Notes: a model not told the origin generated them from the sequence alone. A stretch of 64,000 nt of DNA from Halictus rubicundus (GCF_050948215.1 NC_135152.1:8094310-8158309), one strand, 5' to 3'. Shown: positions 38,139-50,010, counted from the stretch's first letter. Numbers and translations: made by a program.

Positions 38139-38217
38139 ACAAGAGAAAAGAAGAGAAAATGGCGGGGGTGGAGAGAGAGTGAGAGAAAGACGAAAAAAAA
38201 AAAGGAAAAAGAAGGGA
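38139..38217 (+). repeat. polypurine tract
   Basis: Almost 80 bases of nearly uninterrupted A and G on the plus strand, including GAGAGAGAGTGAGAGAAAGA and an A11 run. Long homopurine tracts can adopt triplex-type structures (known property of such tracts; not shown here). Confidence 0.85.
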
Positions 38218-39115
38218 CTCGCATTTCGGGCGGATATGAAATTGCGAGAAGCCGCCGCTGCGTGAACGACGTGTTCGTCGTGTTTTCGCCACGTGACACT
38301 CATACCGTCTCGAAAGGGGCCATGACAGGGAAGAACCGAGCACCGTAGAATTCCCCCGTGGACGATTCCGGCTGGTTACATTTTTCTACGTCCCCTTTAT
38401 CTGGCCCTGTAAGGGCACGCACTCTTTCTCGCGGCGGCCCGCTTCTACTTTCTCCAGTTTCCACGTGTAAACGCGCGTAACAGCCGGGAACCGCGAGAAA
38501 TTTCATATGCGACGCACGAGCCGAGCTCGCATCGAACAGTTTTTACTGTTTTGCGAACTTCCCAAACGCAAACGTCACGCCTGTGCTCCGCAGAACCAGC
38601 GAACAATTCGACGTCGCACATTCAATAGGTGCGAATCAGGTTCTTACACTTAATCCCATCGCATACGAATTTCAGTCCATGCGTATAGTGTCGAGATAGT
38701 AACCAGAGATACAATTTATTTAATTTAAAATGAATTTATTTTTAATATATTTTATAATAGACACGTTGCTGGTAATATTAACTGTCAGCGTTGAGAAATA
38801 GTTTATCTGAATGTGTATTAAATCAGACGAAATACTAAAATTATATAAATAATAAAATTAAGAAAATTGAATTCTGATAAAATTAGAAGAACTGAAAAAT
38901 ATGCTTATACGGAAGAGAGATGTAACGGAACATGTTTCAAATTACAGCTCTACCCATTTTCAGTATTATTTTAAAATATGGAGCAAGATCCAGTGAACAG
39001 ATGATACAGATTTTTCTTCACAAACCCAAAAACACTCTTCATACGATTTATTTTCTCAGTTTCGTCAGCAGGTTTCTCTAATTCAAATATGATAAAAGAT
39101 TTTTAATGTCTGCAT
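38218..39115. other. non-coding, nothing recognised
   Basis: GC-rich to about 38620, then AT-rich. Several overlapping minus-strand frames span 37905-38506, through the polypurine tract, and have low-complexity translations. Confidence 0.45.
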
Positions 39116-39252
39116 AGAGCGCGGACTTTTATGCAGAATAAAAATTGTTTGCATTAATTGCCGGACACAAGAGCTAAACAGGACTTGATTTCTCATTTCA
39201 GTAGTCTTATTAAATTGTAAAAAATCTGTTGATATTCTCAAACGAATAAAAC
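39116..39252 (+). mobile_element. 'AGACTGCGGATTTTTATGC' family member
   Basis: It starts AGCGCGGACTTTTATGCAGA, then AATAAAAATTGTTTGCAT, then an AGAGCTAAACAGG block homologous to the copies at 1881 and 46165. The right end is near an AACGAATAAAAC sequence. Boundaries are approximate. Confidence 0.5.
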
Positions 39253-42200
39253 ATGTAACATTTTTCTGAGTTAACATTTTCTTGAGTTTACAGCCTCACT
39301 AATTATTTAAGCGGATATAGAGCTGTATAAATATCAAACTTAAATCATCAGAACTTCCAAACGGTGAAAGAACAGTTTTCGCGATTGTTGATAGACTCAT
39401 TGGAAAGGCACCGATTTCCATATTTTGAGATTTGATACTTTTAAATTTTCAGAGCAGATGTACAATCGGTAAAAAAATCAACAATCTATGGTTCCCGTAC
39501 AGTCGACTACATTTTTCTTGCTCCGTCTCTATTTCCACCCTTACCGTTGCAATTCTATTCATGCGCAGACCGTAACAGGCGGTACTCGCGAAATTTAATT
39601 CTCTCGCCCTCGCTCCTCCAGCCGATTTTGCCTCAACAGGATTGATAACGACATTGTATCAGTAAATCCGCGTATTCGGCGGATACATTCCGGTATTGTT
39701 ACCGATACAATGCGTGTTATCACCGTGAAATACGGAGTCCGATCCATTACCTGTGGAGGGTACGCTTCTCGCTGCGTATTGTTACGTATTCCGGCTGCCA
39801 CGAAAAATAATTGGAATCGGCGATGCTTCCGTCGGCTAAATAACATTCAAGGAAGTAGAACATTTCTTTGATAATGCTGTAAACAGTGTTCTATAGAATC
39901 TATTGTCTACGGTGCGTGGAACAGGCGTGTTACGTGGAAATTGTAAGAAACAAGATTCGCTTCAATAATACAATGCTAGTGCAAAAAAAAAGGATTATTT
40001 ATACGTAATAATTACGAGCAGTACTATGCATTCGTGCTGACAATACAAACTAGTGTTTAACAATACTTGCTTTTTCCAGGTAGAACTTACAGCTTTTAAT
40101 ATTTATAAACGTGCGAGACCAGAATTTACAACAATTTCCTATTACTACCATGGAAATAAAACTCGTAAGAGAGAAGACAGATTTTTGCAAAATCCCAATC
40201 TTCCTGAAATAGTTCATAGAACTTCTCGGATAAAGATTCACAGTTCATAGCGAGTAAAAATCTGTAATAAAAAGTGTTAAACAGTGTAATGAAATAATTC
40301 TAATCGTGAAATATTTGTCAGTAATAACGATTTCTTCATAAATGTCTGATTTCGAGGTAATACAAGTAATAATAATTTTCTGGATTCTACACCTGTCTAC
40401 ACAACTAACAGAATATGTAGCATACATAATTTAGCAATAGTATCAACACACTTTCATCAAGTATTACATTCTCAAATAAAAAGTAACTCGAAGCGCGACG
40501 ATAATTTTCTTTTCCCTAATAACTTCATATTAATTGTTATCAATCGATTATTCTATACTATATAAGTAGTGTTTATCTGCTCATACAATGTTAACGCGAC
40601 AGGCAAAGAACGTGCGCAAATAGTGTAGAAATTCTACGCAATGAGTATCGGTACGTCACATGCAGGACAATATTTCACCGGGACACGAGGGCAGCTCATA
40701 ACACGCATAACTGTGCACTCTATACGTTGTTGCAGCAGTTCAATGTCATTATAAATCATGCTGCGGCGTCGGCCGGGTAAGAATGCCGGCGGCGGAATTA
40801 AATTTCGTAGGCAGCAACGCGTTGCCATTGTGTCGGGGGCAAACGCTTGCTGTTAGGCAACTGGGGTCCTGATAAATACATACACTGCCATCCGCGAGTA
40901 TCCGAACAGTGTAAAATCGGATAAACGTTAATACTATAATAACGAAATTAATATCAAAGATTAATTCGGCTAGGAATCATCAGAGTTGAGTGGACATTGA
41001 AAATTAAAAGAATTTAGGCGTGCCAATATATCATTTTGAATCTATTAGAATAGATTGAAGGAAGAAAGTATTTTCTATTTCGTTTCTGCTGCTTCGCAAT
41101 CCACGCAGAGAATTTTTATTTCGCAGAAAGACCCACAGCCTAGTAACGACTCGACTAACTCGTTGAAATGGGAGCACATTTCTATTTGCAACCGGCTGCA
41201 TTTATGTTACAACCCGATACAACGGCAATAAGGAAAATTATATTCCGAGATACTTCGGCGATCGTAGTGGTCCGATAGTTTTGTCTGGTATTGTACCGAG
41301 AAAAGGGCCGGGAATGCGTGGAAAACAATGTTCCGCAGCGCACACGGGTAGATACGGGTCGTATAAACGTCTACGAGGACGCTTCGAAGACTGCAGTCCC
41401 CATCAGTTATCGTCAAAACACCATGAAAATACCGGGGCTCGGGCTTTACGGCCGCAATAACTGAAGAGGTGAGCGCCGACGCTCGCGTGGGCGCGCGCGC
41501 GCGCGCGTGCGGGGGAAGACCGCTCCGGAATTGAGAAGGGCAAAATGGAGAGCCGTCCTTAAATTAGGGGAACGGCAATATTAGTTCCTGCGTGCGAGGG
41601 GGCCTAGCCGGGGGATCGTTAAATTGCCGCCGCTGGAAATCCGCGAGGCTTCCACGGTAATTGTTAGCGCGATGCCTCGCGCGAATTGCCGGGCGTCTTC
41701 GCGAAACCCGGCACCCGAGGCATTACGCGTGCCGAACGGAAGAATCGATGGGTTACTCTGGATCGCGGCCGCGCGAACCCATTTGCGTCTGTTCGGTTCA
41801 ATTCCTCGGATAATTGCCGAATAAACAGGGGAACACAGAGCTCGGTGTACCTAGGCACCGCCTCGCCGAGTTCCCGGCGAAATAAGTCCGCGGTACGTGT
41901 ACCAGTATTTAATTAAGTCCCTCGGAATGGATAAGGACGTGGGACGTACGAAAGGGTACGTACAACGCGTGGTTAGGTTTATGAGACAGGTTACAGATGG
42001 CTTGTAAATTCAATCTACCAAGTTTAATAACGGTAATAATTGTAATGTATCTGCCGCGCGGATTAAATTCATAACGCTGGTTCGCTTTGTTGCCAAACTT
42101 CGTAGCTGTACTTTCTGAAATCGATGGACCGCGTTGGGAAGCATGACTTTTGATAACGAGAAATGATGATTTTTTAATCGGTGTACTTGTTGCAAGACGA

Positions 42201-42689
42201 ATTAAAATGTTTTTAATTATTGTTAACATTTGAGAAGGTTCTATTCAAATGTCAGATTGGTATAATACAATATTAAACGTGGGCATATAGGTTTTAATGT
42301 CGTTATTTATAATATTGAATTTGTCTGACTTATTATTGACCAATTTTCCTAATATCATCTACTATTCCTATTTCTATCACGTGGCATACGTTTACTCTTT
42401 AAAATTTCATTCTTCGCAGCTATTTAGTATAAAATAATTTGGTTAATCTGCTTTTGTCTAGCACAATCAATTGTAATAGTTTACAAGTAGAATTCTTGTT
42501 TGTTCCACTAGGTGTACAGTTCAGTTCAACCTGCGTACTATTTAAATGAAATCTGTTAAACAAATCGATGGTACATAATCATATATTTGTGTGTGCTTTT
42601 AGCAGTCTTTTACCTATACCACTGAACAATCAGAAACTGCAAGGTGTACGTCTAAATCAAGCTGTCAATCAAATTAACGCTTGGCAATA
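39253..42689. other. non-coding, GC-rich patch at 41430-41900
   Basis: AT-rich for most of its length. The 41430-41900 patch is CpG-rich and begins next to a (CG)n run (41491-41507). Its opposing frames (plus 41624-41824 and 41686-41916; minus 41664-41858) lack known motifs. Confidence 0.45.
41491..41507. repeat. (CG)8 alternating run
   Basis: An uninterrupted alternating G/C run at the edge of a CpG-rich patch. Alternating CG can form Z-DNA under supercoiling (known property of such runs). Confidence 0.9.
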
Positions 42690-42707
42690 GGTTGAACGCA
42701 ATAGAAC

Positions 42708-42960
42708 TATTTGCAGTCGGACAATCGGAATGTGGATTTGATGTATGTTACCCGGGAAGTAGTCTAACTCCGCATGTAATCAGACAAGTAGACTATACAC
42801 ATGTGTCGTCACGCAATTACATTGTACTTGCATATGGAATGATCATTAGCGTCATCGTGTACCCTCTCAAACAGGTACACGCAGGTTATGCATCCTCCGA
42901 CAAGTAGAATAGTCCTGTATGTGATAAGGCACGAAAAAGGATACTTCCCAAGCAATAATT
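42708..42960 (+). repeat. degenerate 29-base repeat, cluster 4
   Basis: Units include TTGCAGTCGGACAATCGGAA, GTATGTTACCCGGGAAGTAG, GCATGTAATCAGACAAGTAG and CATCCTCCGACAAGTAGAAT, followed by AGTCCTGTATG. They have the same core, phase and orientation as clusters 1 to 3. A roughly 90-base stretch between the third and last of these is not recognisable as repeat. Confidence 0.6.
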
Positions 42961-43419
42961 CCCAATAACATATTTACACTAGTAAGGCACGGCCATTAAA
43001 AAACTCTCTCACTAACTGCAAGCAAACTCACTACTAATCAGAATGTCATTAATAAAAGTTAAAAGACTTCTCACGAAACCGAGTGAAACTAACACTGGCA
43101 CACCAACGAAGTGAAAGAACTTCTGAAAAAATCAAATTAAATCTTTCAAGAAAAACGAAAAAACCAGCAAAGCTGAAGAACGCCCCGAATAATGAAATCG
43201 CTTCGTAGCGTTTCAAACATTTGTCAAATAATTTATACATTAGAACCGTGTAACAAAGAATTTCGAAAAAGTACGAGACCGGCTAGTGTAAAAAATTCCA
43301 CAAAGAACTAAATTAAAAGAGTTAAGTAAAGGCGAAAGGAACTTTCAGGAAGCTAATTTCGAATTATGAATTCAAGGTGCTAACGAAGTTACTGAATTTT
43401 CATGTAGAACAACTCAACG
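42961..43419. other. AT-rich non-coding DNA
   Basis: Nothing firm. A short TTCGAAAAAGTACGAGACCG sequence at 43260 echoes TTCGAAAAAGTACGAAACAG near 34199. Confidence 0.4.
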
Positions 43420-43640
43420 TACCTGGTATGGGGATAAGTACTGTACAGTTGCATGAAACATGAAGTGCGCATGTAGTGCAGCGCGGTAAGGGTATATACC
43501 GTAAAAAGGGAAAACGCATTGTTCACGAGGAGAAAAGCAGTGTAACGTTCAACAAGACAGCCGCGATAGTAGAATTGGCCCGTATCTTGTAAGTATAAAG
43601 GTTATCATAAATGATCAAATAAGCGGAGTATGGCTGTTTA
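43420..43640 (+). repeat. degenerate 29-base repeat, cluster 5 (weak)
   Basis: Highly decayed units, such as CTGGTATGGGGATAAGTACT and AATGATCAAATAAGCGGAGT, keep the spacing and partial core of the 29-base repeat. Weaker than the other clusters. Confidence 0.35.
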
Positions 43641-44543
43641 CGAGCAGATGCTTGGCTAGCGGAGGAAGTAGCAAAATTTCGGTACACCGGAACCTCCTGA
43701 AAGGCAATAACAACGCATTTACGAGCCGGCTCCGCTCCCAAACTAATAAATACTTATACACATGCGGTAGACACGGCTGATCATACGTGGGTTTACTCTA
43801 CTCGCCGCACGGATAACCGCGTTGTTTGTAATGCGAGTTTCGACGAGGAACCGTATATTGGTAACTGTTTTTCATCTTCCAGCCACACACGGATACCAGT
43901 GCCAGTGTCTGGATAGAATTTGCGCTCCGCATGAAAACAAATGGATTCCCTGCGGATGCAGCTCGTGAGTACCCGGCTTGTTATGCCGCTTTCCAATTTC
44001 TGCCAGTCCCAGGAAAACTGACTTCATTTTTGAAGGCCCGTTCGCAACGCAGAACTCTCGATTTTTCCTTATCTTGACACCGTTATCCGATTAAATTTTA
44101 ATCTATCGAGCTAGCACAAAAGTGTCCAACGAGCACGGAATAGAGATCACGTTAATAACAAGGATCTCCATGCAAATTACTGTCACTGAAATTCATTCCG
44201 ATCACCAATTGAGCACACGCGCATATTTTCTGACAATTAATATTGATTATTATTTAATGACACCCGTGTCGGCGCATCAATTCCTCGCAAATGATATACG
44301 AGGTAGTCATTAATCGCATGGCCATCCAGGTATAATACTGTCAAATTCCGTATAAATAGTGTTGCGCCATACACGCTCGGTCTGTATTTCAAAGTCAAAT
44401 AGAACGGATCGAAGGGGATTCGAGTCGAGGTTCAGATTAAACTAAGCGGTAGAATAAATGATTCATAACTCACTCGGTTCGCGTGGGCAACTTTGTGTTA
44501 TAATATTTCTTCACTGTTCCTCGAAAAAGGAATTCTTGTTAAT
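43641..44543. other. non-coding, nothing recognised
   Basis: A TATAAATAG motif lies at 44351 on the plus strand, but no initiator-like motif sits at the usual distance downstream, so no promoter is called. Confidence 0.4.
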
Positions 44544-44630
44544 TATTAGGTCGGCGCAAAAATAATTACGGTCTTCGTCACTTTAACGTTGCGCTTCTAT
44601 CCTTTCGTATTCTGTACAATCACCATCGTA
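44544..44630 (+). mobile_element. single end of a mariner element
   Basis: TTAGGTCGGCGCAAAAATAA followed by TTACGGT and GTCACTTTAACG is a typical mariner-type terminal repeat with adjoining 5' sequence. No transposase and no second end follow; the next recognisable sequence is the foldback element at 44646. The truncation point is not exact. Confidence 0.7.
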
Positions 44631-44645
44631 AAGCGCACAGTTCGG

Positions 44646-45062
44646 TTAAACTTCACCTCGGGAAACCAGAAATTTATCACTTTACTTTATGTGATCCCGT
44701 AGATTCTGTCGAGAAAATTCCGAAAATCTAAGTTTCAATCCTAGGGGGTCACTAGTTCAAAAGTTATGCGTGTATAAAGATGTGCGATTTTCAGCGTTTT
44801 TGGCACGTAAGGGCACCGCCATGTTGGTACGTAGTGACCGTCGCGCGTCACCTAACGAGCGTTTGTGGCTAGATCGTTGATGGATTTTACATTGAACTTC
44901 TCCGATCAAAAACACTGAAAATCGCACATCTTTACACACGTATAACTTTTGAACTAGTGATCTCCTGGAATTGAAATTTGGATTTTCGGTATTTTCTCGC
45001 CAGAATCTACTGGATTACATTTAAAAAAGTGAACAATTTCTGGTTTCCCCAAGTAAAGTTCA
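44646..45062. mobile_element. long-armed foldback element, family A, copy 3
   Basis: The largest copy (417 bases). The left arm starts GTTAAACTTCACCTCGGGAA. The right arm is its inverse over about 165 bases (44646-44810 against 44900-45062), including the inverted pair around TTCAAAAGTTATGCGTGTA. The unpaired centre contains ATGTTGGTACGTAGTGACCG, which in inverse form is the centre of copy 2. No coding capacity. Confidence 0.88.
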
Positions 45063-45240
45063 GCCCACAGCTCTATTGACATGTGCAAATTTGTTACTTG
45101 TTTCCTGCATATATTTATACACACTTATATTATATTTTGGACCAAACAAATAAACGTATCGAATAAATTCTCAACAAATGTGTCTTTAATTTTGTGTGTG
45201 TGTGTGTGTGTTAATGTGACTAATTTAATGGTCCTGGTGG
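45063..45240. other. AT-rich spacer with (TG)9
   Basis: Contains a TG microsatellite at 45193-45210 and nothing else recognisable. Confidence 0.6.
45193..45210. repeat. (TG)9 microsatellite
   Basis: Nine perfect TG units. Confidence 0.95.
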
Positions 45241-45840
45241 TAAAGCGGCCGAACGAGAAGACATTGATTCGTGTTGTGTCATACGGACGTCTCGGGAACG
45301 CATTAGGGGTGCGCCGTTCATCGGATTCGCCTAAATCACAGTGTCTAGGAGGGGGTGGGCTTTCCGCGGTGGCTTGGATCGAATTTATTTTCTCCGGGTG
45401 GATATTTTCGTCGGGTTTCAGCCGGGTTTCTTCCCGAGGCCGCGACTTTGTCGAGAAGCGTCTCTCTCCGGAGAGAGACCCGGAATAGTGCAGGCGTCGC
45501 GAGCAGTCAGCTCCAGGAGCGGCTCGAAACGGGATGGGGTTGAGAACGAGAAGGGGTGAGAGCAAGGGCTGGAGGACGGAGGAAAAGGGATGGGAGAGGA
45601 TGGAGAGACGCCATTCCACGGAATGAAGATGTATGCGAGGGATCCGTGCATCGAGCATCTTCCGCGACCGTGCGGAATATTGTTGCACCGGTGTCAGGAG
45701 TACGGGCATTAGGCTGTCTGGTATGGTTGCCGGAAGTCACGAGAATTGGGGCTGCACGGCTGGAATTGATCCATTCCGGGTGAGCTCTCGGGCTAAGTGC
45801 GGGGGAGGAACTTCAGTCGGGGATGAAACTTCCTGACGCT
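45241..45840. other. GC-rich patch, no gene recognised
   Basis: CpG- and G-rich DNA with open frames on both strands, the longest being 194 codons on the minus strand (45125-45709). That frame translates to Pro-, Arg- and Ser-rich sequence and reads through the TG microsatellite as a His-Thr run, which argues against a real protein. Several other frames overlap it. Confidence 0.45.
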
Positions 45841-46164
45841 AATGCGAAAGAATGTTAAATAAAATGAAATTCTGCGACCGCGAGATTATCGCCTACTCTG
45901 CCGCGATTAAAGATTACCGGCGGCTCTGCGCTAAGTGGTTAATGCACTGCGGGTTTTATAACGAGCAGATGAAATTTCAACTTTGCAAAAACGAAAGATC
46001 GAAAGAGACAGTTGTTTTTTTCTTAAATCTTGGCCGAACTTATACGTGCCATTCGCAGGGCGAATCGATTAACCAGCTTTTCAGTTTTTTGACATTCCAC
46101 TGTCGTTAATGCTTAACATTTTACATGTAGAACAAATTTCCTCGATAATTTGACTTAATATCGT
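45841..46164. other. non-coding spacer
   Basis: One 85-codon plus-strand frame (45852-46109) has no recognisable features. Confidence 0.4.
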
Positions 46165-46312
46165 AGACTGCGGATTTTTCTGCGAAATAAAGATTGCCCA
46201 CGTCAATTTGAGGTTCAGAAGTTAGAACATGTATTTCCTGTTTAAATAATTTTAATTTTGATGAGTTAGTTTAACATATTTATTATTTTGTCATGAATGC
46301 ATAAAATCCGCC
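46165..46312. mobile_element. 'AGACTGCGGATTTTTATGC' family, complete copy
   Basis: The left end reads AGACTGCGGATTTTTCTGCG. The right end, in reverse, reads GGCGGATTTTATGCATTCAT. The two termini are short inverted copies enclosing about 148 AT-rich bases. Same size as the copy at 51988. Confidence 0.65.
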
Positions 46313-46327
46313 ATTTAATTACACATA

Positions 46328-46511
46328 TACAGGGTGTGGCCAGACGGGGGATGATCTTCCATGTAAAAATAAATCGACATAGGAATAGGCCCGCGTGCTT
46401 TGGTATATGCAGGCAGTAGTATTGGTCGGTTATGATCAGACGCGTCGGACCACTCCTATGTAATAGCGCGTGTATTCGCTGCATTTTCAAACTCGTCTTT
46501 CTCGAAAACAT
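46328..46511. mobile_element. family B foldback element, truncated copy
   Basis: The left end TACAGGGTGTGGCCAGACGG and following GGGGATGATCTTCCATGTAA match the family. The centre block GGTCGGTTATGATCAGACGC is shared with the copies at 12927 and 57561. The right arm stops after TTTCTCGAAAACA, so about half is missing. It lies about 15 bases from the previous element. Confidence 0.8.
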
Positions 46512-49194
46512 TCTTGCATGTAGTATAATAAAAGTAAAAGTAATACGATAAGTGGCACAACTAAAAGTAAAATTTCACTTTCGATCCAAATTTACATACA
46601 TTGTCGTCGCACGTACCCTCGGAATAAACAGTTATTTTCGAATTCGGGGCTGTCCGGTATTCAGAACCTCTTAAAATTGCATTCGACTGTCTCTTCGGGT
46701 GCACCTTGAATATGATATTACCGACGAACGTGTAGCCAGGGTCGCGAACGACGTCACCGTGCGCCGTTCACATTTCACGGCTTAAATAATTTAATTGCAG
46801 GGTTATTCGTGTCCGGGAATATTCAATCAGCGTTTTAATTAAAACTCTAAATTATTGAATGGAGCCCGGCAATATAGTTAATGAAAGCGGTGGCTACTGT
46901 ATCGAGCCGGTCGAGGCTTCTCCCGATGATAACGAATTCTCGGATGGAGTAATTGCGCGATCGTGTGCGAGCGACATCGAAGTCGGTCGAGTTGTTTGTT
47001 TTCGGGACTGGTTAGTTTCTATGACGCGCAACGAGAATCCCTCGAGTTACTCTTCAGGAACGGTTCCCGTTTCGCTCCTTTACCAAGGACGACGCGGCGG
47101 TGCACGGCGGCTCGAGAGCGGAAAATGTCGTTCTTCGGAATGTTTAATACGCTTATTCATCATGATAAGCACCATTGTAATCGATACGTTCTGTCAAAGA
47201 ATTACAAATTTCAGGATCATTCGTAAGACTATCATCTCCACTTTTTAATCATTTCCTAGCATCGATGAATACCATCATTTACCATCACATTTTGACCAAA
47301 CATAATGTTATCATCAATATGATTATTTCTTCACACATATAAAAACAATTCGGCAGGAAATAGAAAATAAAGAAAAATTGAAATAAATTATATTTATAAT
47401 TAAAATTAAAAATCTAAGTACAAACTGGAGTTGTGTGCCTTAAAATGGTATACAATAAACACGTAGGTTTTAATGGTATTGTGGCAATTTAATATCTAGA
47501 GAATTTAATATCAATTTTCCTATGTTCATAACAAAAATTCGTGGAGATAATATTTTTCGTATAGTTTTCGCGAATTTGGTAATTTTGGACTATTGTACAG
47601 GTTCGGAAACGGCTGAGTAAAGACCAGCGAGATATCGACAATTTATCCTCGCAGGAAGTTCGATAAAACTTGGACCGAGGCACTGATCGAACCCGACTCT
47701 GCGATGTAATGAAGTGTACCGAGGAGATAGTCTCCGATTAACTTAATTACATCCCATTGGCTTTGATGCAGCACGGCGATCCCCGAGCCGGTAAAAATTC
47801 GCGATCCTCGGCGAAACTTATTCATATCGATGCTCCCGGTAACGATACCGTGCAAGCCGTCCGCCAGTAGGAACTACGGAAATTCGAAGGAAATCCAATT
47901 TTCTGATCGGCAATTAACGATCGTTCGATTTACATCGGCCGCCCGGTGCGTTTGCATTATTCGCAACGCAAATCGTCCGGAGTCAATTAGATCATTGCTC
48001 GGGATCAGTGTTTTAATGAAGCATTCGGGAGAGATGTCGTGGAAATTCTAGTCGGCGAATGGCTCGATTTTGTAGACTTCACGATCGCTTCTCTTCATGC
48101 CGAAGACGAAGAAATTTGAAGGTAATGGCCGGGAATGTGCGAGATAAGACATTTATGTGAGCGGAATTTCAGTTCAGCAATTTCGATTTTTACCAATCTT
48201 AGAATGGAACCTTAAGATTCCTAACGACTAGAGTACCGATCTTTACGAATGTATAGCGTGTGTGCAGTATAGAAAGTTTAAGGCCAACTGTTCTTAAAAT
48301 TGATCCCACATAATTTGTATAACTTTCAGCTGAGCAAAATTTTTTTAACTGTAAAAATAAATAGTCCTGTTTAACTAAATTTTGTGTATTTTACTAAAGC
48401 GATATTATATTATATAACTCCCTGCTTCTTAACATTTCAAAGGTTCTTGGGGAAAACATGAAATAATTTAAGGTTAATATAGTTGCTATTTTATTTAATT
48501 TTTATTCTATTGCGTTACAATGTCTGCGTACGTATGATAAACTACGAAACAATTTATTGTAAAAAATACGGGAAAAGTCTCGAGCACCACATTTAATAAA
48601 AATACTTGCACGTTACAAAATACCGTACCTTTCACTTTGCCTGGGAAAGCAATTTAGTTTACATTACAAAGTATTTTCCGTGAAAAAGTCAATTTCGAAG
48701 TACGCCGTGCATATTTTAATAATCCTGAATAAATTGGTTGTAATAGGAAACAAAAAAGGGGCAAAAAGGAAAGGACAGACTATGCTGATGCAATTTTAAT
48801 AACTTCGATTTTCGTTTGCTATTATTACACTAGTTCAAATCTTGCAAATTATCGTGTAGCCATATTTAATGTTATACTTACAAAAGCTCAATAAAATTAA
48901 ATCTGTATTGTAATTTTACAGTAGCTAACAACTTGAAGGGCAACTCGGTTCGAAAGTTAGAAGGATGCAAATTACTAAGATCGACAAAGTCACATTTTAC
49001 CACATAATCGGCACGCTCAAGTTGTTATCCAAAGGTATTACGAAGCTGTCGCTTGACACTTGTTGTCTGATGCAAGGATGTGTGCTTTTCGGTTAAAACG
49101 ACAGCGGCAAACTCCATTATCGATACAACATCCGTTAACAGATACGACGGAGGAAGAAAATACACGTTCGCAACTTGGAAATGAAAAACTGACA
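46512..49194. other. non-coding, nothing recognised
   Basis: GC-richer at 46640-47130 and 47640-48130, AT-rich elsewhere. The plus-strand frame 46859-47248 (129 codons) and others lack motifs and plausible paired splice sites. Confidence 0.4.
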
Positions 49195-49475
49195 TGATTG
49201 CAGTTACACTCGCAAGTAATTATGATCACCGACCAAGCAGTTAGACTAAACCCGTACGCAGTCAAGCGGAGTAAGTTTATACGTAGCCGTGCAAGTAGAA
49301 TCAGTTTAGTTTAGATCAAACACAGAGAACTTGTGGAATATGCGAAATTAATTATAACACTTGCCGAAGCAGTTTGAATCAATCCGAATTCGGATGGAGA
49401 GAGTCAATACGAACCGGAAAAAGTAGAATAAATCCATACGGAGTCAGGCAAATAGAATAAGGTACAGAGTAATAA
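49195..49475 (+). repeat. degenerate 29-base repeat, cluster 6
   Basis: Units include GATCACCGACCAAGCAGTTA, GTACGCAGTCAAGCGGAGTA, ACGTAGCCGTGCAAGTAGAA, ACGAACCGGAAAAAGTAGAA and ATACGGAGTCAGGCAAATAG. Where units are adjacent the spacing is 27-29 bases. Orientation is unchanged. Confidence 0.65.
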
Positions 49476-49685
49476 ATAATTGCAGTAAAAATAAAATAAA
49501 ATAAATGAGAGAACGTGAACCACATAATCAACCACATAAAAATGATAGTGCACTACATAATCGCTAAAAATTAAGAAGTTGATGTGATACGTTAAAAAAC
49601 CTGAAAAAAGAGTTAATTAATTAATTCCCGTTAATATGCATGTTGCTTAAATTATAATATCACTAAAATTAACATGAACCACCGA
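49476..49685. other. AT-rich spacer
   Basis: Nothing recognised. Confidence 0.4.
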
Positions 49686-49770
49686 GTAGCTAAGTAGAGC
49701 AAGCTTATGCATAGAGAAGCAAGTAGAATGAGTCTACGCGTGGTCAGACAAGTAAAACGATATTTCGAGA
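49686..49770 (+). repeat. degenerate 29-base repeat, cluster 7
   Basis: Two good adjacent units: ATGCATAGAGAAGCAAGTAG and ACGCGTGGTCAGACAAGTAA, each followed by A-rich sequence and then a TCT or TTT tail. The last recognised cluster in the window. Confidence 0.6.
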
Positions 49771-49967
49771 AATTGTCTACAGCCAGTGTAGAAGCTGAAA
49801 CTAATTACGAGGCTTGTTCGTAATGCATACTAAACTAAAATCTTTCACAATGATTTACAAAATTCATAAATTATTTTTGACTTCACATATTACAATCAAT
49901 ATTCTACCTTTTCACATGATTAAAATGTATAATTAACAAAGTGTCATTCAAGTGAGTAATCATAATT
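49771..49967. other. AT-rich spacer
   Basis: Nothing recognised. Confidence 0.4.
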
Positions 49968-50010
49968 AGACTGCGGATCTTTATGCAAAAAAGAAAATAA
50001 TCATAATCAA
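49968..50010 (+). mobile_element. 'AGACTGCGGATTTTTATGC' family, single end
   Basis: AGACTGCGGATCTTTATGCA followed by an A-rich stretch is a clear left end of the family. No right end was recognised within the next 200 bases. Confidence 0.55.

Noticed and set aside
34199..43300. TTCGAAAAAGTACGA(A/G)AC shared between 34199 and 43260
   Set aside because: Only about 20 bases match and the flanks do not extend the similarity, too little to call a repeat family.
44351..44400. TATAAATAG as a core promoter
   Set aside because: No initiator-like motif at the expected distance, and no gene downstream.
45125..45709. 194-codon minus-strand open frame
   Set aside because: It translates a TG microsatellite as His-Thr repeats, has no recognisable domain, and is overlapped by several other frames in GC-rich DNA.
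18140..49770. 29-base repeat clusters as a CRISPR array
   Set aside because: The units are adjacent and degenerate, without conserved repeats separated by unique spacers, and the context is an animal genome.
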